Assembly (NCBI GenBank): GCA_002473385.1
Contig: DKTR01000062.1
Span: 1-20,494 of the forward strand
Length of the DNA: 20,494 nt
Direction: 5' to 3'
Source of the DNA: Lachnospiraceae bacterium UBA7225
GTDB taxonomy: Bacteria > Bacillota > Clostridia > Lachnospirales > Lachnospiraceae
In this document: piece after piece, positions 7,251 through 15,199 of the stretch
Position numbering within the stretch: the first letter of the stretch is position 1
How the letters are laid out: each line of letters begins with the position of its first letter
Program-made: the position numbers and the translations under genes
Notes under the pieces: model-generated
Databases searched by the model: none
Seen by the model: the letters and a program-made list of their open reading frames with translations, nothing else
What the model was told of the DNA's origin: nothing

Positions 7251-8615
7251 ATGAGAAAGACAAAAGCTCTGGCAGCATTGACGTTTATGATGGGAACAAT
7301 ATTTCTGGCGGCACCTGCGGCATATGCTTCAGATTCCCAGGAGGTACAAAAATTAACAATGTGGTCCAATGACCAGCATGACCAGGCGGTTTTTGAAGAG
7401 AAAATCCAGAAATTTAACGAAACAATAGGAAAAGAGAAGGGGATAGAAGTAGAGTATACGGTTTACGGAAGCGACTATTACAGCACTCTGGATGTGGCGG
7501 TGTCCGCGGGAGAGGGTCCGGATATCTACAAATGCAATAAGATTGGAAATTATGCAGAGGCCGGTTATATCATGGCATGGGATGAGGAAGAGGGATTTTC
7601 TCCTCTTATAGACAGATTCGGGGAATATAACGCGCCCGGATATGGAGAGTTTGGAGGGAAGACCTATTCGGTTCCGGTAAGAGTTACCACCTATGGTCTG
7701 GCATGTAATAAGGAGATTTTTGAGGAAAATGGTCTGGAACTTCCTGAGACCTGGGATGAGATGGAGGAAGCAGCCAGGATTATCACAGATAATGGAAATG
7801 GACAAATTTATGGGTATGCCCTGGCTATGGGATACGGATCATATAATTACTTTTATGTAAACCTTCCGAATGCAGCCAGTGTAGGGGATGAATATTTTGA
7901 TCATACCACAGGAAGATATAATTTTGCTTCTCTTAGCGGATTCTTTGAACATCTTCAGACATTTATCGATGATGGAAGCATGTTTCCGGGATATGAAACC
8001 ATGGATGGTGATACTGCAAGAGCGCAGTTTTCCGCCGGCAATATTGCTATGATCGGTGTAATGTCATCAGATGTTACTACATTTAAGAACCAGTTCCCCT
8101 GTGATTTTGAGTGGGAGATGATCTATTATCCGGTACAGGATGCTGACAACCGCTATAAAGAGCCGGTAGGCGTTTCCATGTCCTACGTGGCAAATTCGAA
8201 GGCACAGAAGGAAGGCTATGCAGATAAGGTGGCAGAATTCATGAACTATCTGTATTCAGATGAAGTAGCTGCTGCGACCAGTAATGCGGAGCTGGATATC
8301 TCCATTCTGGGAGATGCTGTCACAGGCGGATCGGAAAAAACAGATATGGATACAAACTGGCAGAAGTTTTCTGATATGGATGCATACTGCATCAAGTACC
8401 CGACACCGGATAATAATCTTGCCATTGAAGGGGATACCTATCAGAATGTTTATGATAAGATTCTTACAGGTCTCATCACTGATGTAGATGCGGCTCTCCA
8501 GGATCTGGATGAACGTTACAATGCAGCACTGGATGAAGCCGTGGAGTCCGGCAAGCTTAACCGGGAAGATTACATGGATCCGGATATGGCGGAAAAGATG
8601 ACCTGGACGAAATAA
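7251..8615 (+). CDS. Sugar ABC transporter substrate-binding protein (CUT1)
   Basis: This 454-aa extracellular solute-binding protein of family 1 captures the sugar for the permeases encoded at 8814-10618. The signal peptide has a basic MRKTK start, a hydrophobic core to about residue 21 and a probable signal peptidase I site after AAYA (about residue 27). There is no cysteine in this region, so the usual Gram-positive lipobox is missing. The mature start (LTMWSND) and the GPDIYKCN segment are typical of the family. ATG 7251 is chosen because GGAGGG (7238-7243) sits 7 bases before it; an ATG at 7236 would overlap that site. A large hairpin follows the stop, probably keeping binding-protein mRNA more abundant than permease mRNA. 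Substrate unknown. Confidence 0.92.
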   Translation: MRKTKALAALTFMMGTIFLAAPAAYASDSQEVQKLTMWSNDQHDQAVFEEKIQKFNETIGKEKGIEVEYTVYGSDYYSTLDVAVSAGEGPDIYKCNKIGNYAEAGYIMAWDEEEGFSPLIDRFGEYNAPGYGEFGGKTYSVPVRVTTYGLACNKEIFEENGLELPETWDEMEEAARIITDNGNGQIYGYALAMGYGSYNYFYVNLPNAASVGDEYFDHTTGRYNFASLSGFFEHLQTFIDDGSMFPGYETMDGDTARAQFSAGNIAMIGVMSSDVTTFKNQFPCDFEWEMIYYPVQDADNRYKEPVGVSMSYVANSKAQKEGYADKVAEFMNYLYSDEVAAATSNAELDISILGDAVTGGSEKTDMDTNWQKFSDMDAYCIKYPTPDNNLAIEGDTYQNVYDKILTGLITDVDAALQDLDERYNAALDEAVESGKLNREDYMDPDMAEKMTWTK

Positions 8616-8618
8616 TCA

Positions 8619-8712
8619 GAAGCTGCTCCGCAGGGATGTGCACGCAAATGCAGGTATATTACGAATGCCATGCATTTGCGGCGCGGATTCCCGCAGAATG
8701 AGCTGCTTTTTT
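8619..8712 (+). terminator. Long imperfect hairpin with T-tract between binding protein and permeases
   Basis: The core is a perfect 10-bp stem, CGCAAATGCA (8643-8652) with TGCATTTGCG (8671-8680), over an 18-base loop. It is extended outward by GTGC/GCGC, GGGA/TCCC and AGC-GCTC-type pairing down to 8619 and 8706. Six T follow (8707-8712). It looks like a rho-independent terminator with partial readthrough, or a 3'-end stabiliser, inside the operon. Confidence 0.7.
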
Positions 8713-8806
8713 ATTTCCGCGGGCAATGAGCCAGGCGCCGTGCCTGCACGAGCATTTGGTGAATGCAGCGGGGTCTTTGATTTTGACAGAGTATATGTCA
8801 GAGAGG
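8713..8806 (+). other. Structured spacer upstream of the permease genes
   Basis: After the T-tract come two more short inverted repeats: CAGGC (8733-8737) with GCCTG (8742-8746), and GCATT (8752-8756) with AATGC (8761-8765). No coding sequence and no convincing promoter were found, so readthrough from upstream is the likeliest source of permease mRNA. Confidence 0.35.
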
Positions 8807-8813
8807 TGATGAG

Positions 8814-9758
8814 ATGAAAAAAATCGGGATAGAGGGCAGGAAGAAACATCCCCGGATTCGTACGGGCGATAATGTCCAGGAGGTACTCATGATTACTCCC
8901 ATGACTATTGGCTTTCTGCTTTTTTCGGTATACCCCATTTTGTGGGTAATAAGATGGTCGTTTTTTGACTACAACGGTTACAGTACAGCGGAATTTATCG
9001 GGCTGGAAAATTTTATCCGGGTCTTCACCAGGGATCCTGCATATTGGGATTCCCTGAAAAATACATTTATGATTGCCGGGCTGAAGATGCTGGTAGAGAT
9101 ACCTCTGGCGCTTTTTCTGGCAGTAGTTCTGAATAATAAGCTGAAGGGAAGCGCCTTTTTCCGGGTGGTATTTTTCCTCCCTTCCGTGTTCAGTATTGCG
9201 GTGGTTGGTCTGATTTTCTCTCTTTTATTCAGCTCATATAATGGAATCGTCAATGCAGTTCTGAGAACCTGTGGGTTGATAACCCGCAATATAGGGTGGT
9301 TTAGTGATAAGTCCCATGCGATGTTTGTGATTATACTGGTTTCCTTGTGGACCACGTTTGGTCTTAACATGATTTATTTCCTTATGGGTCTTCAGAATAT
9401 TCCGGCTTCTCTGTATGAATGTGCGGAGATAGATGGGGCAAATGTATTCCAGAAGTTTTTCTATATAACCCTGCCGATGGTAGCACCGATTCTCCAGCTG
9501 GTTATCATGCTCAGCGTACTGGGAACCATGAAGATGACGGATCTGATCCTGGTTCTTACCAACGGAGCTCCGGGAGGCTCTACAGAGGTAGTTATGACTT
9601 ATATTTTTAAATATTTCTTCTCCTACGGGGATAATACGGCAAGGTCGGTACAGTTTGGTTATGCTTCTTCTATGGCAGTGGTTACTGCAATTATTCTTGG
9701 AGTGATTACTTTGATCTATTTGAAGATGTCCAGAAAGATGCAGGAGATGGAAGAGTAA
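8814..9758 (+). CDS. Sugar ABC transporter permease, MalF/UgpA-like (CUT1)
   Basis: This 314-aa membrane subunit is the first channel half of the importer fed by the 7251-8615 binding protein. A 20-residue basic cytoplasmic start precedes six hydrophobic segments, the first at about 27-50. The EAA loop is at about 200-226 with E202, D207 and G208 (reading YECAEIDGAN), ending in a leucine-proline turn. GAGGTGAT precedes the ATG by 5 bases. The stop is followed within about ten bases by the partner permease. It belongs to the same family as the permease at 28-909 but is clearly distinct from it, so it is not a recent duplicate. Confidence 0.93.
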   Translation: MKKIGIEGRKKHPRIRTGDNVQEVLMITPMTIGFLLFSVYPILWVIRWSFFDYNGYSTAEFIGLENFIRVFTRDPAYWDSLKNTFMIAGLKMLVEIPLALFLAVVLNNKLKGSAFFRVVFFLPSVFSIAVVGLIFSLLFSSYNGIVNAVLRTCGLITRNIGWFSDKSHAMFVIILVSLWTTFGLNMIYFLMGLQNIPASLYECAEIDGANVFQKFFYITLPMVAPILQLVIMLSVLGTMKMTDLILVLTNGAPGGSTEVVMTYIFKYFFSYGDNTARSVQFGYASSMAVVTAIILGVITLIYLKMSRKMQEMEE

Positions 9759-9769
9759 GGGGGATGATG

Positions 9770-10618
9770 ATGAAAAAAACAGGAAAAACCGTCTGTTATG
9801 CGGTATTATATATTATTTTGATCATTCTGGCAGTTTTTACGATATTTCCCATCGTTTATATTCTTCTGAGCTCGTTCAAATCAAATCAGGAAATTCTGGT
9901 GGGCGGGGTAAATCTTCTGCCGAAAGAGTGGCTTTACAGCAATTATAAACAGGCATGGACGCTGGCAAATTTCGGAAGACTGACATTTAACAGTATTTTT
10001 TATGCTTTTTTTGTAGTGGCTGGCTGTGTGATTTCTTCTATGGCAGCAGGCTATGTATTTGCCAGAGGAAAGACGAAGATTACGAAGATTATCAATAATA
10101 TGGTGTTGTGTTCTCTGTTTATTTCTATCGGGACGCTATCCCTGTATCCCCAGCTTCAGCTGGCGAAATCGGTGGGACTGAGCGGAACCCTCTGGGGACC
10201 CATTATCATCCATGTATTTGGAATGAATGCTACGCAGGTATTTATTGCTACGGGATTTATCAGGCAGATTTCCACAGAAATTGATGAGGCGGCAAGAATT
10301 GATGGATGCGGATTTTTCAAAATCTTTTATAAAATTATATTTCCGTTATGTAAACCGTTGATTGCAACTACAGGACTGATGGCCTTCCGGACAGCATGGA
10401 GTGATTATCTGCTTCCCTATGTGTTTACGATTTCCGAGAAGACAAAATGGCCGCTGGTTGTTGGGGTGGTGAGTCTGAAATCCAGTGGTGAGGCGGTGTC
10501 CTCCTGGAATCTCATGCTGGCAGGTATTAGTATTTCCATTTTGCCTATGCTTATCGTATACTTGTTTTTAAACAGGTACTTTATCGCCGGACTTACAGAA
10601 GGAGCGGTGAAGGGCTGA
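9770..10618 (+). CDS. Sugar ABC transporter permease, MalG-like (CUT1)
   Basis: This membrane protein of about 282 aa is the second channel subunit of the same importer. The EAA loop is DEAARIDGCG at about 172-181, followed by a phenylalanine-proline turn and KP. The end (AGLTEGAVKG) is the usual MalG-type C-terminus. Three ATG codons stand in a row at 9764, 9767 and 9770. The ribosome binding site AAGGGGG ends at 9763, so the third ATG (6 bases away) is the best start; the longer form adds two methionines. The sensor kinase gene begins about 20 bases after the stop and has its own strong site, GGGGAGGG. Confidence 0.92.
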   Translation: MKKTGKTVCYAVLYIILIILAVFTIFPIVYILLSSFKSNQEILVGGVNLLPKEWLYSNYKQAWTLANFGRLTFNSIFYAFFVVAGCVISSMAAGYVFARGKTKITKIINNMVLCSLFISIGTLSLYPQLQLAKSVGLSGTLWGPIIIHVFGMNATQVFIATGFIRQISTEIDEAARIDGCGFFKIFYKIIFPLCKPLIATTGLMAFRTAWSDYLLPYVFTISEKTKWPLVVGVVSLKSSGEAVSSWNLMLAGISISILPMLIVYLFLNRYFIAGLTEGAVKG

Positions 10619-10639
10619 TGAGAGAAGGGGAGGGATTCC

Positions 10640-12234
10640 ATGTTTTATACGATTTTGCTATTGCTGATATTTTCTGTGATACTTCTTGTTTTTGACCATA
10701 AAAGCAGATACTCCTGCCTTTTTGTTCTTATGGCAATAGGAGCGATGATCGCTTTTTTCTTTATCATCCTGCATATAAATATGTTTGCCAGCTACGGGAG
10801 CAGGAGTTATGGCAGGGACAGTCTTTATTACAAGGTGGATTACAGTATCTTTAAAGCAATTACCCGCAGAATCGCCATCCCTATTGTAACGAATATAAGG
10901 ATGATGAATATTGGAATTTCCCTGTATCTCCTGGCGATTACCTTTTTTAATTTTGATTTCAGCAAGGATCTTTTAAGCGGAAGAAACGGAGAAAAGCGGC
11001 AGAAAACGGCAGATATGAGAGTACTGTTTTTCCTGGTTCCGGTTATCTCCATGATATTGCCGGATCCTTTCGTTTCTACACGGATGTATCTGGCTTACCA
11101 TACCAGCGGTGAGCCGGAAAAGGTCTATAGAATGATCAAGGCTACGGAACTGGGGTACAAGCTGTTTGTACTTTTCCTTCTTCTGCGTCCGGTATTTATA
11201 TTATTTAAATATGTGGCGCAAACAAGGATTTCTTTTCTGAAGAAGCGGATTTTTCTGTTTGCGACAGGGCTTCTGCTGACAAACGGATTCTTTTATTTCT
11301 TTTTTTGTGTGGGAACGTTTAGCATTTCATCCGAAAAGGTGCTTAGAAGCGGGTTTTGGATTTTCGAAAATGTTGCAGCGACCATCCCCGATATTTATTT
11401 AGTGGGATCTTCCTTTATTTTTGTGGTAATTGCTTTTTGCATGTCGATCCTTCTGAGTTTTAATATGGATATGTCAGTAACACTTTTTGCGCGAAAAAAG
11501 ATTCAGAAAAATGTGACCATTATGAATGAAGTCCTGGGTGAGACCCTGCATTCCCAGAAAAATTTATTTTTTCCATGCAGATTCTCATACAGAAGATCGA
11601 TAAGAAAACGGAGGGGCAGGATATACCGGAAATCCGGAGAATGGAGAAACTCATATCGGCTTCCCTGGATCGCACGGCGGAACTCCTGGATAATCTGAAG
11701 GAAGTGAGGTATCATTATCTGAATAATAATATCCTGGATATTGTGGACGGTGCAGTTGCAGAGGCAAATATTCCGGAGGAAATAGAGCTGTCCTGGGAAC
11801 GGGATATGTACGGGGAAAATAAAAGATTTTACGGAATGTATGATAAGTATCATCTTGAGAAGGCCCTTGTGAATATTTTGAATAATGCAGCGGAAGCTAT
11901 TGAACAGACCGGGAGAGAGGACGGAAAAATAAGTATCCGCATCTCTTTTGTTCTAAAATGGCTGGTAGTTGAAATTTAGGATAACGGAACAGGTATCAGG
12001 CGGTCGGAGACAAAGCATATATTTTTCCCTCATTATTCGGGAAAGCATGGAAAAATGAACTGGGGAATGGGGCTGCCCTATGTTTATAAGGTGATAAAGG
12101 CGCATCTGGGACAAATTAAAATTGACAGCAGGTATGGCAGATATACTACCGTTCTTATTATGCTTCCTACAGGGAAGGAAAAGAAGCATCCTGCCATGGA
12201 TGGAGGAAAAGAGATATGGGCAGAATTAAAGTGA
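10640..12234 (+). pseudogene. Sensor histidine kinase, broken by a frameshift and an amber codon
   Basis: When repaired, this encodes a membrane histidine kinase of about 530 aa that would phosphorylate the response regulator encoded at 12216. Seven or so hydrophobic segments fill residues 1-285. The phosphoacceptor is probably H304 in ETLHSQKNLFF. The reading frame stays open only to 11698 (352 aa) because a base is missing in the T run at 11567-11572: one extra T would join LFF to SMQILIQ in the next frame. That frame continues through the N-box (LVNILNNAAEAI) and stops at TAG 11977-11979. The stop stands between VVEI and DNGTGI of the ATP-binding G1 box, where glutamine (CAG) would fit. 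The remainder, including GMGLPYV of the G2 box, is intact to TGA 12232-12234 and overlaps the next gene by 19 bases. No single product can carry both H-box and ATP site, so the kinase should be inactive unless recoded or misassembled. Confidence 0.82.
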
Positions 12235-12887
12235 TAATAGCAGATGATATGGAGGAAATCAGATTGCATCTGTCAGAGGAATTATCCAGAGAGGGAACCG
12301 GAATAGAGGTGGCAGGGACTGCCCAGAGCGGACACGAGGCAGTGGAGCTTACCAGATCAAAACTTCCGGATATTGTTCTTATGGATATTCAGATGGAAAC
12401 CAGGACAGCGGGCATTACGGCTATTCAGAAAATTCATGAGATGTTTCCTATAGTAAAATGCATTGCGCTTACAATTCATGAAGATGAGGAGTTTATTTTC
12501 AGGGCATATATGGCAGGAGCGGCGGATTATATTATTAAGACGAATCCCACGGATAAGATTGTAAGCTCTATTCACGCAGTGATGGAGAATAAGCTGCTGC
12601 TCAGACCGGAAGTGGGAAAAAAGCTGATTGATGAATATCAGCATATTCAGGAGAACCAGGTGAAGATGAAGGAAACGCTCCAGATTATGCTTATGATAAA
12701 TACTACGGAGTATGAGATCCTGCGCATGGTATATGCAGGGTATACTTATAGAGAAATAGCGGAACTCCGGTATGTCCAGGAGACTACCATCCGCTCGCAG
12801 ATTCAGCATATATTAAAGAAGTTCAACAAAAATAAGATGAAAGATGTCATCAGGCTTCTGCGGGAGCTGAAAATTTTTGATGACTGA
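12216..12887 (+). CDS. Response regulator, NarL/LuxR-type
   Basis: This 223-aa cytoplasmic transcription regulator has an N-terminal receiver domain (about 4-125). The acidic pocket is D10-D11, the phosphorylation site D57 (VLMDIQM), with T86 and K108 completing the switch. The C-terminal domain (about 160-215) is a NarL-like helix-turn-helix: TEYEILRMVYAGYTYREIAE and then TTIRSQIQHILKKF. All key residues are present. Its start lies inside the end of the kinase gene, so the two were translationally coupled; the ribosome binding site GGAGGAAAAGAG is within kinase codons. Its cognate kinase is broken, so it is now either unphosphorylated, served by another kinase or charged by acetyl phosphate. 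Likely targets are the flanking transporter and glycosidase genes, by position only. Confidence 0.92.
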   Translation: MGRIKVIIADDMEEIRLHLSEELSREGTGIEVAGTAQSGHEAVELTRSKLPDIVLMDIQMETRTAGITAIQKIHEMFPIVKCIALTIHEDEEFIFRAYMAGAADYIIKTNPTDKIVSSIHAVMENKLLLRPEVGKKLIDEYQHIQENQVKMKETLQIMLMINTTEYEILRMVYAGYTYREIAELRYVQETTIRSQIQHILKKFNKNKMKDVIRLLRELKIFDD

Positions 12888-12898
12888 AGGAGTGAAAA

Positions 12899-14272
12899 TT
12901 GGCAATGGAATATATAAGAGAGACACTGGAAACTCCCGTGAAATATTATTGTGACGTGGTGGTATGCGGAGGCGGCACAGCCGGTATTACGGCTGCCCTG
13001 GCAGCATCGAGGAATGGAGCCAGGACAATTTTAATTGAGAAAAATGGATATGCAGGAGGAACATTGGTAAATGGAGCAGGTCCTCTCCACAGCTTTTTTA
13101 ATCTGTATCAGGCATATGCTGATGCGGAAAGAAAACAGGTGGTAAAGGGAATCCCGCAGGAGCTGATAGAAAGGCTTATAAGTGAGGGCGGTTCTCTTGG
13201 TCATATCGACCAGGAGCAGGGCGGCGATTATGATTCTGCCATTACTCTTATGGACTGGGAAATCTTCAAGGATGTTATTCTTACCATGCTGGAAGAGGCA
13301 GGCGTGGAAATTCTTCTGAACACAGATGTTGCAGGAGCATTAAAAGAAGGAGACCGGATTACCGGGGTCATTCTGCAAAGCAAATCGGGAAGAGAGGCAC
13401 TGCTTGCTCACACGGTTATTGATACGACGGGGGACGGGGATGTTGCCTGTCTGGCAGGAGCAGGATATGTGAAGCGGCATGACACGACTTCTGTGGGTAT
13501 GCCGTTTGGTATGGCGGATGTGGATATGATGAAGCTGGCAGCCTGGCTGAAAGAGAAGGGACTTATTTATCAGCTGATTGAGGGTGATAAAGGCGGCGGT
13601 GAGGACAAGATTATCCGTCTGGGATTTCATCTGAAGGAGGTACCGGAATTTACAGAATTCATGGAGAAGAATGGGATGTGGGGACCCCTGGGATTTTCTT
13701 ACAGGAGAAATAATTTTACATATATTAATTCTGCCAATTTAAGAAATGTGGATGCTACAGATACCCGTGCTCTTTCGGATGCCGGAATTGCCCTCAGACA
13801 CCAGGTTATGACACTGGCAAAGATGCTGAAGCAGTATATTCCGGGGTTTGAAAATGCATATGTGAACTGGACGCCAGGAAATGTGGGAGTAAGGCTGACA
13901 AGAATTATTGAGTGTGAGTATGATTTAAGTGTGGAAGAGATTACAGAGGGAAAACGCTTTGAGGATGAGGTTTTTCTGTACGGCTTTCATGATTGTGCGC
14001 CAAGGCTCACTATTAAGGATGGAGGTTACTATGGCTTTCCTTATCGTGCCATGGTGCCGAAGAAAGTGGAGGGGCTTCTGGTGGCAGGACGCTGTGTTAC
14101 CAGCACCTGGGAAGCACATATGTCTACCAGAAATACAGTATCCTGTATGGCGCAGGGACAGGCTGCAGGGACAGCGGCGGCGATAAGCGCCGGGAAAAAT
14201 ATTCTGCCGCGAAATGTGGATATCCGTGAACTGCAGCAGACCTTAAGAGAGCAGGGAGTAGTGCTGGAGTAG
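12899..14272 (+). CDS. FAD-dependent oxidoreductase (FAD_oxidored type)
   Basis: This is a 457-aa soluble flavoprotein. The N-terminal dinucleotide-binding fold is clear: DVVVCGGGTAGITAALAASR at 19-38 and the ribose-binding glutamate E47 in ILIEKNG, followed by AGGTLVNG. A second FAD contact is the C-terminal GLLVAGRCVTSTWEAH segment near 395-410. The family contains many oxidoreductases of unknown substrate that lie in glycan or organic-acid loci. The start is taken as TTG 12899, which is 6 bases from AAGGAG (12887-12892); ATG 12905 would be 12 bases away. It follows the response regulator by 11 bases and is the last intact gene of this operon. It may oxidise or epimerise an imported sugar, which is inference. 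Confidence 0.85.
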   Translation: MAMEYIRETLETPVKYYCDVVVCGGGTAGITAALAASRNGARTILIEKNGYAGGTLVNGAGPLHSFFNLYQAYADAERKQVVKGIPQELIERLISEGGSLGHIDQEQGGDYDSAITLMDWEIFKDVILTMLEEAGVEILLNTDVAGALKEGDRITGVILQSKSGREALLAHTVIDTTGDGDVACLAGAGYVKRHDTTSVGMPFGMADVDMMKLAAWLKEKGLIYQLIEGDKGGGEDKIIRLGFHLKEVPEFTEFMEKNGMWGPLGFSYRRNNFTYINSANLRNVDATDTRALSDAGIALRHQVMTLAKMLKQYIPGFENAYVNWTPGNVGVRLTRIIECEYDLSVEEITEGKRFEDEVFLYGFHDCAPRLTIKDGGYYGFPYRAMVPKKVEGLLVAGRCVTSTWEAHMSTRNTVSCMAQGQAAGTAAAISAGKNILPRNVDIRELQQTLREQGVVLE

Positions 14273-14280
14273 CATATCCG

Positions 14281-14370
14281 CAGCCCTATTTCTCTGCACA
14301 GCACATTATGGAAAACGTTATTTATAACGAACTTCTGCGTCGGGGGTATTCTGTTGATGTTGGTGTTGTG
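14281..14370 (+). pseudogene. Relic of a DUF4143 ATP-binding protein
   Basis: One frame reads HIMENVIYNELLRRGYSVD followed by VGVV, which is the start of the C-terminal DUF4143 domain of AAA ATPases that are abundant in Lachnospiraceae. There is no start, no ATPase part before it and no continuation after about 14370, so it is a fragment of about 30 codons. It marks a past deletion or insertion next to the FAD oxidoreductase. The match is from memory of the family, not from a search. Confidence 0.6.
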
Positions 14371-14499
14371 ACCGATCGTACTGGCGTCATAACTTTTATG
14401 ATAATAACGGAATTTTCCATTGCAGGTGGTATTTTTATTGCACACCTATTCCTTTAAGCTATGTATAACAGAAAATATATAGCAAAGGAGCAGTGAACA

Positions 14500-14601
14500 A
14501 TGAAAGGTTACAATACAGAAAATGGTTATATGGGATATGTGGACGGAGGATACCTGCTCTTCGCCAGTGAAGCGGATTACATGGAATGGCTGGAGGACTA
14601 A
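14500..14601 (+). CDS. Small 33-aa protein
   Basis: The frame starts MKGYNTENGYMGYVDGGYLL and ends YMEWLED. AAAGGAG stands 10 bases before the ATG. The peptide is acidic and rich in tyrosine and glycine, and has no membrane segment. I recall short uncharacterised proteins in Lachnospiraceae that begin with a similar MKGY...GYMG pattern and end in a FAS-E-DY motif like this one, which supports a real gene, but no function is known. It stands alone between the DUF4143 relic and the YunG gene. Confidence 0.6.
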   Translation: MKGYNTENGYMGYVDGGYLLFASEADYMEWLED

Positions 14602-14685
14602 CAGAAGGTAATATAAAACGTGCTGTGAACGACGTGAACAGTAACTGAACCGTAATTTTTAATAGTCAGGGATAGGATAAAAGGA

Positions 14686-14714
14686 TTGTGCCGCTGTGAC
14701 AGCTATGATAAAAT
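14686..14714 (+). promoter_or_regulatory. Promoter of the yunG-methyltransferase-mannosidase unit
   Basis: TTGTGC (14686-14691) and TAAAAT (14709-14714) are 17 bases apart, with TGA before the -10 box (extended -10). The spacer holds GCTGTGACAGC (14693-14703), an 11-base inverted repeat that could be an operator. A hairpin CGGGG (14720-14724) with CCCCG (14733-14737) sits at the predicted RNA start. Confidence 0.5.
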
Positions 14715-14761
14715 GATGTCGGGGTCAAAAGCCCCCGGCTATGAAAGGAGGACAATCACAT

Positions 14762-15199
14762 ATGAAGCATAAATTCTGGGGCTGTGAGCAGGCGGATGCT
14801 CCGGCAGTGACGGAGCAGTATAAAGGAATACAAAGCCCGGCTGATTTGTACGATACCCTTTCTGAAATCTGGTGTGCGGATACCTGTGCGCCAAGGATGA
14901 GGGGAAACTGGACACCGGAAAATAAAACACTCGGGCAGTGCTCAATCACGGCGTTTCTGGCGCAGGATATTTTCGGCGGAAAGGTGTATGGCATACCGCG
15001 CCCGGGCGGTAATTTTCACTGCTATAATGTGATAGGGGACTGCCGGTTTGACTTGACGAGCGAGCAGTTTGGCGATGAGGTCCTGGTGTATGAAGACAAC
15101 CCCGAACAGTTTCGGGAGGTTCACTTTGCCAAAGAAGAGAAGCGGCTGAGATATGAGTATCTGAAGAAAGAACTGGAGAAACTGTGCAGAGCGAAGTGA
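14762..15199 (+). CDS. yunG: YunG-like protein
   Basis: This 145-aa soluble protein resembles Bacillus YunG, a conserved protein of unknown function. The family core is clear: TCAPRMRGNW, then TLGQCSITAFLAQDIFGGKVYG and FHCYNVIGDCRFDLTSEQF, with Cys and His residues spaced as in a cysteine-hydrolase-like fold, though catalysis is not shown. ATG 14762 is preferred because AAAGGAGG (14744-14751) lies 10 bases before it; the ATG at 14741 overlaps that site. The methyltransferase gene begins inside its last codons, overlapping by 16 bases, so the two are translated together. Confidence 0.85.
   Translation: MKHKFWGCEQADAPAVTEQYKGIQSPADLYDTLSEIWCADTCAPRMRGNWTPENKTLGQCSITAFLAQDIFGGKVYGIPRPGGNFHCYNVIGDCRFDLTSEQFGDEVLVYEDNPEQFREVHFAKEEKRLRYEYLKKELEKLCRAK

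Noticed and set aside
14371..14480. Further DUF4143 coding sequence
   Set aside because: The frame stays open for a while but the translation no longer resembles the domain in any frame.
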